Origin: Bacteroides sp. CAG:927 | GTDB lineage: Bacteria > Bacteroidota > Bacteroidia > Bacteroidales > Muribaculaceae | Length of the DNA stretch: 31,073 nt | Reading direction: 5' to 3' | Assembly (NCBI GenBank): GCA_000431155.1 | Contig: HF985632.1 | Location: 14,131-45,203, forward strand | In this document: positions 22,697 to 30,791 of the stretch, piece by piece | How positions within the stretch are numbered: position 1 is the stretch's first letter | How the letters are laid out: the number at the start of each line of letters is the position of its first letter | Position numbers and translations under genes: made by a program | The notes under the pieces: generated by a model | The model's database searches: none | Seen by the model: only the letters and a program-made list of their open reading frames with translations | What the model was told of the DNA's origin: nothing

Positions 22697-24901
22697 TTAG
22701 TTTCCCAATTCCAACTGATTCTTCACAAGATTATAGTATGCCCCTCGTTTGGCGGTCAAAGACTCATGGTTGCCTATCTCAATCACCTTTCCATGGTCGA
22801 CGACCACGATTTGGTCGGCATTCTTCACCGTGCTTAGGCGATGAGCCACAATCACAACAGTCTTACCCTTATAGAATTTATCCAAGTTCTCCACAATGCT
22901 TCTCTCATTGTTGGCATCGAGCGAGTTGGTCGCCTCGTCAAGGAAGATGTAGTCGGGATTCTTATACACCGCCCTTGCTATCAAGATACGCTGTTTCTGT
23001 CCTTGGCTCAGTCCCACGCCATCTCGTCCAATCTTGGTGTTGAACTTCAGAGGCAAAGCCATTACATATTCCTTGATACAAGCTATCTCTGCTGCTTTCA
23101 ACAATCGTTCCTTGTCTATGTCGCCATCATCAACGGCTATGTTTCGTGCGATACTCTCCGAGAAAATGACACCCTCTTGCATGACAACGCCACATTGTCT
23201 GCGCCACCATTTCTTGTTGAGCTTCTTGATGTCGGTATTGCCAATGTTGATTTGTCCTTCCAAGACAGGATAGTAACCAAGCATCAAACGGATGAGGGTG
23301 GTCTTTCCACTGCCAGATGCGCCAACGATGGCTGTTACCTTGCCTTGCGGAATATGAATGCTCACATCGTCTATGGTTTTGCGCAAAGCATGTGGGTCGT
23401 ATTTGAACATGATGTTCTTGATGTCAATGCCCTCATTCTTATCTTCAATAGAAGTTAGCAAGCCTTCCTTTCCATTCTCATCATCCATCTGGTGAATCTC
23501 GTTGATACGTTCCAAACTAATCTTCACATCTTGCAGGGAATAGAAGAAGTTCATCAGTTGCTCCACTGGTGAGTTGAGCTGTCCGATGATGTATTGCACG
23601 GCAAGCATCATACCAAGTGTCATTTGCCCATGTATCACGGCGGTTGCAGCCACTACCGTGATGATGATGTTCTTCACCTCGTTGATAAAGATACTTCCTG
23701 CCTCCTGTGTCTGTTGGAGTTTGAGTGATTTCATCTGCACCCCAAACAAGTCTGCTTGCGTGTCCTCCCATTCCCATCTTCTGCGTTGCTCACAATCCTG
23801 CAACTTGATTTCCTGCATGGAAGTGATAAACTCGTATGTCTTGTCATTATTGATGGCTTGCTGCTCAAATAATTCATAGTCGAGAATCTTTCTCCGTTTC
23901 AAGAACAAAGTCATCCAACCTCCATAGAGGATGCTTCCCAACAGGAATATGGCAAACACCAACTTGCTATAGAAGAACAGTACCACCGAGAACACCACGA
24001 AAGTGAGCATGGCAAATGTGATGCTAAGCGTCTGCTGTGTTAGGAAGTTATTCACACGGCTGTGGTCACTCATTCTTTGAATTAAATCTCCCATGAGCTT
24101 CGTATCAAAGAAAGACATAGGCAACTTTAATAGCTTGACGAAGAAGTCGCTCACCAATGAGATATTAATGCGCAGGGATATGTGTAACAACAACCATCTG
24201 CGGATATAATCGATAGCTGTTCTACTGACGGTAAGCATCAACTGTCCCAACAAGATAAGCCAGACAAATCCAATGTCTTGGTTCTTGATGCCGACATCTA
24301 CAATGGATTGAGTAAGGAATGGTAGAGCAAGTTGCAAGAGGCTACCGACAACCAACCCCAAGATGATTTGTCCGAAATATTTGCGATACTTCTTCACATA
24401 TCCAAACAGAAAGCGAAAGGATCTCTTCTCTTTGACGTTCACTTCATTTTGTATTTTATAATAGGTAAAGAAAGCTGGAGTAGTTTCCAAGAACATAGCT
24501 ATACCCTTGTCTTCTCCTTTCGATTTTGTACTTATCCAATGTTGTTTGAACTCATCTAAGTTATAAACAACCAATCCCTTTCCAGGGTCTGCAATATAGA
24601 ACTTCTTTTCTTTCTTGACCTTATATAAGACTACAAAATGATTTTGATTCCAATGAAGAATACATGGCAGAGGAGCGGCAGCTAACCTTTCTGTTGTAGT
24701 TTTTGCACATAGCGTATGTAATCCCAAAATGTTTGCGACATCATTTATGCTAAGCAAAGAAACCCCCTCGGTCGTAGCAAAACATAATTTCGACAGAGAA
24801 TAGGATGAATATTCTCTGCCAAAATATTTGCATACCATCTGCAAACAAGCAATTCCGCATTGCATGCTATCATGTTGGATAACTATTGGAAAAATTCTCA
24901 T
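22697..24901 (-). CDS. Peptidase-containing ABC exporter (PCAT, C39 family)
   Basis: This single-chain half-transporter (734 aa) cuts double-glycine leaders and exports the peptide. The N-terminal C39 peptidase has QHDSMQCGIAC with catalytic Cys15, His88 in NHFVVLY and Asp105 in IADPGKG, all intact. A six-helix transmembrane domain spans about residues 170-440. The nucleotide-binding domain has Walker A GASGSGKTT (527-535), signature LSQGQKQR (631-638), Walker B YIFLDEA (651-657) and the H-loop His687. The start overlaps the stop of the outer membrane barrel gene (ATGA), and the HlyD-like gene follows 12 bp downstream. The intact peptidase and the GG-leader precursor upstream support a processing-exporter role for this cassette. 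Confidence 0.93.
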   Translation of the reverse strand: MRIFPIVIQHDSMQCGIACLQMVCKYFGREYSSYSLSKLCFATTEGVSLLSINDVANILGLHTLCAKTTTERLAAAPLPCILHWNQNHFVVLYKVKKEKKFYIADPGKGLVVYNLDEFKQHWISTKSKGEDKGIAMFLETTPAFFTYYKIQNEVNVKEKRSFRFLFGYVKKYRKYFGQIILGLVVGSLLQLALPFLTQSIVDVGIKNQDIGFVWLILLGQLMLTVSRTAIDYIRRWLLLHISLRINISLVSDFFVKLLKLPMSFFDTKLMGDLIQRMSDHSRVNNFLTQQTLSITFAMLTFVVFSVVLFFYSKLVFAIFLLGSILYGGWMTLFLKRRKILDYELFEQQAINNDKTYEFITSMQEIKLQDCEQRRRWEWEDTQADLFGVQMKSLKLQQTQEAGSIFINEVKNIIITVVAATAVIHGQMTLGMMLAVQYIIGQLNSPVEQLMNFFYSLQDVKISLERINEIHQMDDENGKEGLLTSIEDKNEGIDIKNIMFKYDPHALRKTIDDVSIHIPQGKVTAIVGASGSGKTTLIRLMLGYYPVLEGQINIGNTDIKKLNKKWWRRQCGVVMQEGVIFSESIARNIAVDDGDIDKERLLKAAEIACIKEYVMALPLKFNTKIGRDGVGLSQGQKQRILIARAVYKNPDYIFLDEATNSLDANNERSIVENLDKFYKGKTVVIVAHRLSTVKNADQIVVVDHGKVIEIGNHESLTAKRGAYYNLVKNQLELGN

Positions 24902-27201
24902 AACCTATCTTTTTCAGAAGAACCCGCTCCTGTTCCCAAATATCTTTTATGTGTCCTATTAAAATTATAACTTAGAGACAGCACGACATTCCTATAATTA
25001 GGTATCGTTTTTTGTCTTATATCATAATTGACGGTATGCATATCATTAATACTCTTCGAAGATTTAAAAACATCTTCCATTTGTAATTTGACTTGAAGTT
25101 TACCTTTCAAGAAGTATTGGGCAACAAACGCATCAAACTTTTGATAGTTTTTTGCTAAGATGTATCCGTCTGCTCCAGATGTTCTGAAAACGTAGTTTGC
25201 TCCAAGCATGGTTCTCTTGAAGACAAACTTGTTATTGAATACAAATTGAGCAAAAGGCTTGTTAAAATTGTATTCTAGTCCCTTGTTGTCTATATATTGT
25301 TTTTGAACATCCAATTCGAAAAGTGGATGCCAAAATGCTATTGAAGGCTCTGCTGACAACGAGAAATACAACATTTTCAAGGTCGGAACATTAATATTCG
25401 TCAACAAAATAATATCGCCATTGGGATTATATAATTGGCCCCATTTTGTTATTGCATCTTTATCTATTTCATACGAAAGAGAAAAAGATAAGTTCTTGTA
25501 TGAACCAGACAATTCTATGGTATGTTCTAATGTCATATTTAAATTGGGATTTCCACCTTCATAAAAATATCTACTATTATATGCGACAACACTAGACAAA
25601 TCTCCATAAGAAGGTTTTTCCGATGTAACTTCATACGACAATCCCAAGTTAAAGTTTTCCCCATTGTAAGAGAAATCTACATTTGGGTACAATCTATTAT
25701 ATATACGACTCACATCACTTTGCTTTATTCCATTTTCATATTTAGAGTTTTCACTATGCTCATATCTAATCCCTGCGGTAAGTTCAAAGTCATTAAAAGA
25801 ATAATCTGCAGACAGTAGCCCCGCAACATTATTTTCTTTAATTTGGTTGTCTTTAGACTCAATGATGCCCTCTTTGTTGGCATAGTTTTGATGATATTTA
25901 CTTATATTATATTCTGCTCCGAAATCTATAGACAAATTATTTGAAAGATTTGTACTGATAATTAATTTTGAGGCAAACAACTTACTATTGGACATTTTTT
26001 TTGAGTTTATATAAGCAGCACCATTAGAACCAAATTCTTCAGTTGTCGTTTGAAGTTTTTGCTTGCTCTGATAATATGTTCCATCAAATGTGATTTTTAA
26101 ATCATGGATTTTTCCATTGTAATAGGCATCAACTTCATGTGTAGGGCCACTGCTAGGTACCGCATTCATCCGATAATTGATATTATCTTGAAGTTTTGAG
26201 TCTGCAAACAAACTGTCAGAATAAACCGAATGCATATATTGAGATTGTAAACTTTTGGATATATGGTAAGATGCTCCAATAGAATTACTATCGTTTAGTA
26301 GATAGTTAGCTCCAATTATCCCAAGTATGTTCTTTGTCCTCATAGTCTGGTACATATCTGACATCTTTTCATTAATCTCATGATTATATCCGTGAATTGT
26401 TTGTTCTACTTCTTGCTTGCGACAGTCATAGTTATTCGAATGCCCTAAAGAACCAAACAAGTCAAATTTAGATGAACGCCAATTGAGATTTATATTAGAG
26501 TCATAACTAGCTTTATTTTTTTGACCATATACACCATCAACACTACCACTAAGTCCTTCTCCCTGTGTTTTTTTTGTCTTGATTATTATAACAGATTTTA
26601 CCTCAGAGTCATATTTGACACCTGGGTTCGTTAGAATAGTAATCTTGTCAATATCACTTGGCTTCAGGTGTGCCAATTCATATTTATCTCTAAGTTTCCT
26701 ATTATTTATATAAATTTCGGGAGTGCCTTTTCCAAATACGAAAAAATTACCATTGCTTCCAGTTACACGAGGTAACGAAGAAAGGATGTCATTAGCACTA
26801 AAAAGCTTCTCCAAAATGGAGTTATTAATAGCGACAGAATATCCTCCTGGGACACGGTTATATTTTGGCAGATGCCCTTTCACGATTATATCTTTGAGCA
26901 TTACATTATCCTGTTGCAATGTTACATTATATTTTTTTTCATTGGAGACTGTAACAATTTGGGTACAATATCCCACACAAGACACCTTTAAATAAGATGC
27001 TTTATTTTTAGAGCAGTTCACAACAAAGATGCCACAAGAGTCTGTAACAGTCCCAACTAAAAAAGTAGAGTCTTTATCATACAATGCAACATTTGCAAAT
27101 TCTATTGCATTAGATTTACTATCCACAACCTTTCCTGTCAAACTTTGACACCAAGAAACATGTGGTATTAGCAACATTATCAATAATATAACCTGTCTCA
27201 T
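24898..27201 (-). CDS. Outer membrane beta-barrel protein, TonB-receptor-like (OMP_b-brl_3 type)
   Basis: A 767-aa protein with a signal peptide (MRQVILLIMLLIPHVSWCQ). A carboxypeptidase-regulatory-like beta-sandwich follows (about residues 20-107, including LTGKVVDSKSNAIEFANVAL), then a plug-like domain (about 110-215; SSLPRVTGSNG, INNRKL, ITILTNPGVKYDSE). The rest is a long barrel of alternating aromatic/polar strands ending in VVLSLSYNF with a short charged tail. This is the architecture of the outer membrane beta-barrel family related to TonB-dependent receptors. Such proteins usually bind or import ligands; here the gene lies between the maturase and the exporter of a peptide cassette. 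A role as receptor, immunity factor or outer membrane exit is possible but unproven. Base composition is AT-rich. It is coupled to the exporter by ATGA. Confidence 0.85.
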   Translation of the reverse strand: MRQVILLIMLLIPHVSWCQSLTGKVVDSKSNAIEFANVALYDKDSTFLVGTVTDSCGIFVVNCSKNKASYLKVSCVGYCTQIVTVSNEKKYNVTLQQDNVMLKDIIVKGHLPKYNRVPGGYSVAINNSILEKLFSANDILSSLPRVTGSNGNFFVFGKGTPEIYINNRKLRDKYELAHLKPSDIDKITILTNPGVKYDSEVKSVIIIKTKKTQGEGLSGSVDGVYGQKNKASYDSNINLNWRSSKFDLFGSLGHSNNYDCRKQEVEQTIHGYNHEINEKMSDMYQTMRTKNILGIIGANYLLNDSNSIGASYHISKSLQSQYMHSVYSDSLFADSKLQDNINYRMNAVPSSGPTHEVDAYYNGKIHDLKITFDGTYYQSKQKLQTTTEEFGSNGAAYINSKKMSNSKLFASKLIISTNLSNNLSIDFGAEYNISKYHQNYANKEGIIESKDNQIKENNVAGLLSADYSFNDFELTAGIRYEHSENSKYENGIKQSDVSRIYNRLYPNVDFSYNGENFNLGLSYEVTSEKPSYGDLSSVVAYNSRYFYEGGNPNLNMTLEHTIELSGSYKNLSFSLSYEIDKDAITKWGQLYNPNGDIILLTNINVPTLKMLYFSLSAEPSIAFWHPLFELDVQKQYIDNKGLEYNFNKPFAQFVFNNKFVFKRTMLGANYVFRTSGADGYILAKNYQKFDAFVAQYFLKGKLQVKLQMEDVFKSSKSINDMHTVNYDIRQKTIPNYRNVVLSLSYNFNRTHKRYLGTGAGSSEKDRL

Positions 27202-27211
27202 TATTTATTTT

Positions 27212-28540
27212 TTAATAAATTTCAAATTGTAAGTTGGAGTTGACTGATTTCTCGCTGTTCTTTATGTCATCCAAAAAAGCTCTTTTTAAAGCATCTATGT
27301 TTTTTAAAGGATGACAGTAATTAATCTTTCCATGGAAATACTTATCCTTTAGATATAATTTTCCACATCCTCCATAGCAAAGAGGAAAACAATGACAATC
27401 TTTGCACTCTTGTCGTTTAAACTGTGAGCTATCATTTATGTACTCCAATAACAAAGATTCATTGTCTATAGTATCAGTATTTACATTGCCAATGATTCTT
27501 TTTGGCTGATTAGCATCTTCTGGACATTTATAAATTTCTCCATTTGGTCCTATTGTATATGTATAAAGGTTGCAAATAGAGCAAGTATGCTTATGCTCCT
27601 TTGGGAAAAATACTACTTCACAACCATTATTCTTATAATATTCAAACAAGCCAAAAAGTTCTTCATTGTTGAAACATTTTTGAACGAGTTTTTCTCCCAA
27701 CTTATCGTATACTTTGATTACAGCAGGATATACATAAATGTTGTTGTTAAAGTCACAATCATTATGGAGAAAATGATATATATTGACAAATTCTTTGTAG
27801 TTGTTTTTGTCAATATTTACTCTTACATAAATGTGACTTTTAGGCAACTGTTTGCTTAACAGTTTTATATTGCTAATAATTTTGTCAAACGTTCCTTCTA
27901 AATTATCTTTTAGATGTCTTTTTTTATCATGAGTTACTTTCTCGCCATCTAAAGTTATTTGAATTTTATTCATGTTAGTTGACTTGAAAAAATCCAAAAT
28001 TGCATTATTGATTAAATATCCATTTGTTATGATGCTGTTACTTACTAGTTTCAAAGATGTCTCTTTCGTAATACCTTCGTAGATTTTTTTCATCAAATCA
28101 AAACGCAATAAAGGTTCACCACCATACCAATGCAAAGATAGTTCTTTTGCTGAAGAATTATTTAAAAATCGGATAATATTATGGATAGTTTTTTTATCCA
28201 TAGAGACATTTTCCTTTTTTCCTTCAAAACAATATGGGCAACAAAAATTGCATCCAATAGTTGGCATCAGAAACAACGTCATATTATTTGTATCATAATT
28301 AAGACGATTCGTTTCTATTTCCATTTTATTGAAGAAATCATATTGTTTTTCTTCTTCAACAATAAATTTCTTCTCCTCCAAGATTTTCAGTAATTTGGAA
28401 TCTATGCCTTCAAAATTACAGTTTTTTAAGTCTTTATAGAGAGCATGAGATATTTTTGCCTTAATCAAAGTTTCCGTGTTAAATAAATAATACGAATCCG
28501 CATTATTGAATAAGCATGAATAAAGAGACATTTTTTTCAT
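27212..28540 (-). CDS. Radical SAM/SPASM peptide maturase
   Basis: A 442-aa enzyme expected to modify the precursor peptide encoded just upstream. The first 85 residues resemble the small N-terminal segment that often recognises leaders. The radical-SAM core starts with GCNFCCPYCFEG (Cys97, Cys101, Cys104, the CxxxCxxC cluster), then HWYGGEPLLR and ITNGYLI. The C-terminal SPASM domain has cysteines 320, 323, 339, 379, 382, 384, 388, 392 and 409, enough for two auxiliary Fe-S clusters; the context GPNGEIYKCPE is typical. From memory this resembles the TIGRFAM group of GG-Bacteroidales radical SAM maturases (TIGR04148, paired with TIGR04149 precursors), but the assignment needs a profile search. 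The reaction (thioether, C-C crosslink or epimerisation) cannot be told. Highly AT-rich gene; the barrel gene follows 10 bp downstream. Confidence 0.9.
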   Translation of the reverse strand: MKKMSLYSCLFNNADSYYLFNTETLIKAKISHALYKDLKNCNFEGIDSKLLKILEEKKFIVEEEKQYDFFNKMEIETNRLNYDTNNMTLFLMPTIGCNFCCPYCFEGKKENVSMDKKTIHNIIRFLNNSSAKELSLHWYGGEPLLRFDLMKKIYEGITKETSLKLVSNSIITNGYLINNAILDFFKSTNMNKIQITLDGEKVTHDKKRHLKDNLEGTFDKIISNIKLLSKQLPKSHIYVRVNIDKNNYKEFVNIYHFLHNDCDFNNNIYVYPAVIKVYDKLGEKLVQKCFNNEELFGLFEYYKNNGCEVVFFPKEHKHTCSICNLYTYTIGPNGEIYKCPEDANQPKRIIGNVNTDTIDNESLLLEYINDSSQFKRQECKDCHCFPLCYGGCGKLYLKDKYFHGKINYCHPLKNIDALKRAFLDDIKNSEKSVNSNLQFEIY

Positions 28541-28554
28541 AACGCCAATATTTT

Positions 28555-28579
28555 AAAAAGGGGATGCTGCAGCACCCCC
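28555..28579 (-). terminator. Attenuating terminator between precursor and maturase genes
   Basis: On the minus strand GGGGGTGCTGCAGCATCCCC is a near-perfect palindrome (a G-U pair is the only non-Watson-Crick pair), followed directly by TTTTT. It lies 21 bp after the precursor stop and 14 bp before the maturase ATG. A terminator at this place, with no second promoter after it, would make short precursor transcripts abundant and let only some polymerases read into the enzyme genes. Confidence 0.8.
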
Positions 28580-28600
28580 TATATTAACTACGATAGTTTT

Positions 28601-28759
28601 CTAATTCTTAGACTTGGTAGAGGTTGAATCTGAAACCTCTACATAACAAATCTCTATTTTAGCCTTTATCTGAAGTTTTTTCTTTCCGCCGACAAGTTCC
28701 TCCAAATCATTCTCGGCTAAACGCTCATCACTATCGAGCAACATGAAATCTTTTTCCAT
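28601..28759 (-). CDS. RiPP precursor peptide with double-glycine leader
   Basis: A 52-aa peptide. The leader MEKDFMLLDSDERLAENDLE continues ELVGG, with Gly24-Gly25 as the cleavage site. Counting back from the cut, hydrophobic residues sit at -4 (Leu), -7 (Leu) and -12 (Leu), the pattern read by C39 peptidases. The predicted 27-residue core is KKKLQIKAKIEICYVEV followed by SDSTSTKSKN. It has a basic start, an alternating strand-like centre with one Cys and one Tyr side by side, and a Ser/Thr/Lys tail. The only Cys makes a disulfide within the core impossible, so the maturase chemistry must use other residues or this single thiol. The start ATG follows an AAAGGAAA stretch by 7 nt, Shine-Dalgarno-like and unusual in this genome. 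The order precursor, terminator, maturase, barrel, PCAT, adaptor strongly supports the call. Confidence 0.85.
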   Translation of the reverse strand: MEKDFMLLDSDERLAENDLEELVGGKKKLQIKAKIEICYVEVSDSTSTKSKN

Positions 28760-28939
28760 TGTCTGTTTCCTTTCTTTAAAAAATCTACTAATGTTTTAAA
28801 TCTTGGAATCTAACGTTTCTTGGAAAGTATACGCCTTTTTACCCAGACGGGGCTGTATCAACCTTGCGCAAGGTTTCGGAACAATTGCACCAAAACGAAA
28901 GCAAACTGCAATTATTTGCCTCATTTTGTATTCCGAGTG
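28760..28939 (-). promoter_or_regulatory. Long structured 5' leader of the precursor transcript
   Basis: About 175 nt separate the predicted start of transcription from the precursor ATG. The leader has several pairing elements: CGGAA (28931-28935) with TTCCG (28877-28881), the perfect 16-bp palindrome AACCTTGCGCAAGGTT (28860-28875), and a short CCC/GGG hairpin in CCCCGTCTGGG. The last 40 nt before the ATG are A/T-rich and likely unstructured. Such a leader suggests post-initiation control. No known riboswitch class is recognised. Confidence 0.5.
28796..28924 (-). CDS. Possible 42-codon upstream ORF in the precursor leader
   Basis: ATG at 28924 opens a 42-codon frame beginning MRQIIAVCFRFGAIVPKPC and ending QETLDSKI, stop at 28796-28798. 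It starts about 10 nt after the predicted transcript start and ends 36 nt before the precursor ATG. It is clearly more GC-rich than the flanking DNA. The product is basic with two Cys and no signal peptide or known domain that I recognise. It may be a regulatory leader peptide, a second small product, or just an open frame across a structured RNA leader. Confidence 0.35.
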   Translation of the reverse strand: MRQIIAVCFRFGAIVPKPCARLIQPRLGKKAYTFQETLDSKI

Positions 28940-28947
28940 CAAAGGTA
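28940..28947 (-). promoter_or_regulatory. -7 box of the RiPP operon promoter
   Basis: The minus strand reads TACCTTTG, a perfect TAnnTTTG match, continuing as GCACTCGG. A TTTG lies 16 bp upstream, shorter than the usual 19-21 bp. A second minus-strand match, TATTTTTG, lies at 29036-29043 and could give a longer transcript. The 290 bases between the mobilization operon and the precursor hold only this promoter and the leader; I see no clear terminator for the mobilization operon, so read-through is possible. Confidence 0.6.
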
Positions 28948-29049
28948 TGAAGATTTTTTGAAACAAAGTAATTTTAGGAGGATATTTAAATTACATTAAA
29001 CAATGTTATACGTGATTACACTTTGCATAATAATACAAAAATAACGTTT

Positions 29050-29841
29050 TCATTTACTTTTCTTACTGTTTATCTGCATTTTTATCCTATTTGATTCATC
29101 AATAAGTTGTCTTGCTATACTATCTTTATATGATGCTACCTCAACCATTTTATGGTGTTGATAGACAGAATCTTCATACACATCAACTTGGGTTCTTAAT
29201 TTATCAATTATGTCTTCGTCTCGTTGGACATTGAAATGTTTTTCGATGTAGCGAATGTTCGGGTCGTCAGATGGAAGCACCATCTTCAATGCCCTATACT
29301 TCAAGTCTGCCTCCTCCCAATCTTGATGCTCTCGCCATTGAGTGAGATTGCCCCAAATGGAGATAACAAGAGATAAGACCAAGCCTCCAATGAAAAGAAG
29401 AACATACTTTGAAGTAGGCTCAAAGCGATGGGTTACAACTTTCTTTTGAGGTGAATTGTTCAACACTTCAAGTTTGTCCTGCAATGCCTTCGAGGAAATA
29501 TCATTCCCTTGTCTCATCTGCTTGACTGCATCAACCAAGAACTTGCTTCGCTGCTCATTTTTGCCAAGTTCAACCTTAATAAGGTCAGCAAAAACGATAA
29601 TGGCATCTCTTAATTTGGATATTTTACCTCTGACTTCCTCTTCTTTGATAAACATCGCATTGATTGACTTATCCAACTTGGTTATGTCATTACTTGCAGG
29701 AACGGTTTCCGCTCCTGCGTTCTTTGTGGAGACAGAAAGTTCATCAACTTTCTGCTCCAATCTCTCAACTGTGCCGTAGATGGCTTCCAATAGTTCTTCT
29801 TTCATCTTTCTTTTGTTGTTTGAATGGTTTGTAACTTGCAT
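29050..29841 (-). CDS. Coiled-coil membrane protein of the mobilization operon, unknown function
   Basis: A 263-aa protein. Residues 13-130 are charged and helical with heptad-like stretches (LLEAIYGTVERLEQKVDEL; ISKLRDAIIVFADLIKVEL). One transmembrane helix follows at about 146-163 (YVLLFIGGLVLSLVISIW), then a second helical part with HFNVQRDEDIIDKLRTQVD and a lysine-rich end. Proteins like this often follow relaxase genes in Bacteroides mobilizable elements, but I know of no assigned function. A link between the relaxosome and the membrane is a guess. I chose ATG 29841, which forms TGATG with the relaxase stop. ATG 29805 (MKEELLEAI) is an alternative. Confidence 0.7.
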   Translation of the reverse strand: MQVTNHSNNKRKMKEELLEAIYGTVERLEQKVDELSVSTKNAGAETVPASNDITKLDKSINAMFIKEEEVRGKISKLRDAIIVFADLIKVELGKNEQRSKFLVDAVKQMRQGNDISSKALQDKLEVLNNSPQKKVVTHRFEPTSKYVLLFIGGLVLSLVISIWGNLTQWREHQDWEEADLKYRALKMVLPSDDPNIRYIEKHFNVQRDEDIIDKLRTQVDVYEDSVYQHHKMVEVASYKDSIARQLIDESNRIKMQINSKKSK

Positions 29842-30791
29842 CAAAAGCTAAAGCCTCTTCTGCGTTTCTTCTTTTTCTTCTTGGATGATTCATCCTCTGG
29901 GAATTGCTCAAAGGTCTGTGCATTGGCAGAAGCAAAAAGTCCTATGGAAGAAATACCATTCCATGGGTTCTGGCTGCTCTCCGACATGAATGGCAACAGC
30001 TCGTCCTTGAAACTACCTTGCTCATATTGTTGAGTAGAAATGGCTCTTGCTGATACATGGTTCTCCGTTCCCTCAAATTTTGCATTCAGTTTGCCAAAGC
30101 TATAGTCTCGGCTAATCTGCGTACCCTTGAAGCTATATCCATCCTTGCAAAAACGGATGCCTTGAACCTTGGTTCGCTCCTTGTCCTTATAGACAAACTC
30201 CAAGAGAACACCTCGCTTTGCAAGTTCATTCTTGAACTTCTGCCAACTATCAGCGCCTTTCAAGGCATCCTTGATGGCATTGTGAATCTCGTATTTGGCA
30301 CGCTCAGCATTGCGTAACTTGCGAGTATTAGTATTGCTCTTGTCCGTTCCGTAGGTCAGTCCATACTTGGATTTTAGAGCCTTGGTCACCTGCTCATTAC
30401 GCCTGTAATCATTCCTGTCTGATATGAGTTTGCCCTCATTATTGATGCGATTATATACGATATGACAATGTGGATTGTCCGTGTTGTGATGCCTTACGAT
30501 GATGAATTGGGTTTTGGTGATGCCCATCATCTGCATGTATTCAAGGGCTATCTTAGCCATGAATTCATCCGTCAAACGTGGCTTGTCCTCGGGCTTGAAG
30601 CTCAAAGCTATGTGCCCCACAGGCTTCTTAATCCTTGGATTTAGCTGTCTTTGCAGCTCAAAACTTTGTACTATCTCGGCATTCGTGCCGAGTAACACTC
30701 CATCGGATGCAAGGATTTTCGCCTCGTCCTTGCCTGTCACGTAGCGGACGCAACCACCAAAGGATGCACCTTTCTTTAGCTTGCCTATCAT
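29841..30791 (-). CDS. Relaxase / mobilization nuclease (MobP-type, PF03432-like)
   Basis: A relaxase nicks one strand at oriT and pilots it during conjugative transfer. The 316-aa protein starts MIGKLKKGASFGGCVRYVTG with a candidate catalytic Tyr17. It then has the metal-binding three-histidine motif RHHNTDNPHCHIVYNRIN (His101, His102, His108, His110) in the arrangement of the MOB-P relaxase family common in Bacteroides elements. The C-terminal 200 residues are basic and end in a lysine/arginine run (KKKKKKRRRGFSF). Start and stop overlap with mobC (ATGA) and the coiled-coil gene (TGATG), so all three form one operon. No helicase or primase domain is fused. Confidence 0.92.
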   Translation of the reverse strand: MIGKLKKGASFGGCVRYVTGKDEAKILASDGVLLGTNAEIVQSFELQRQLNPRIKKPVGHIALSFKPEDKPRLTDEFMAKIALEYMQMMGITKTQFIIVRHHNTDNPHCHIVYNRINNEGKLISDRNDYRRNEQVTKALKSKYGLTYGTDKSNTNTRKLRNAERAKYEIHNAIKDALKGADSWQKFKNELAKRGVLLEFVYKDKERTKVQGIRFCKDGYSFKGTQISRDYSFGKLNAKFEGTENHVSARAISTQQYEQGSFKDELLPFMSESSQNPWNGISSIGLFASANAQTFEQFPEDESSKKKKKKRRRGFSF

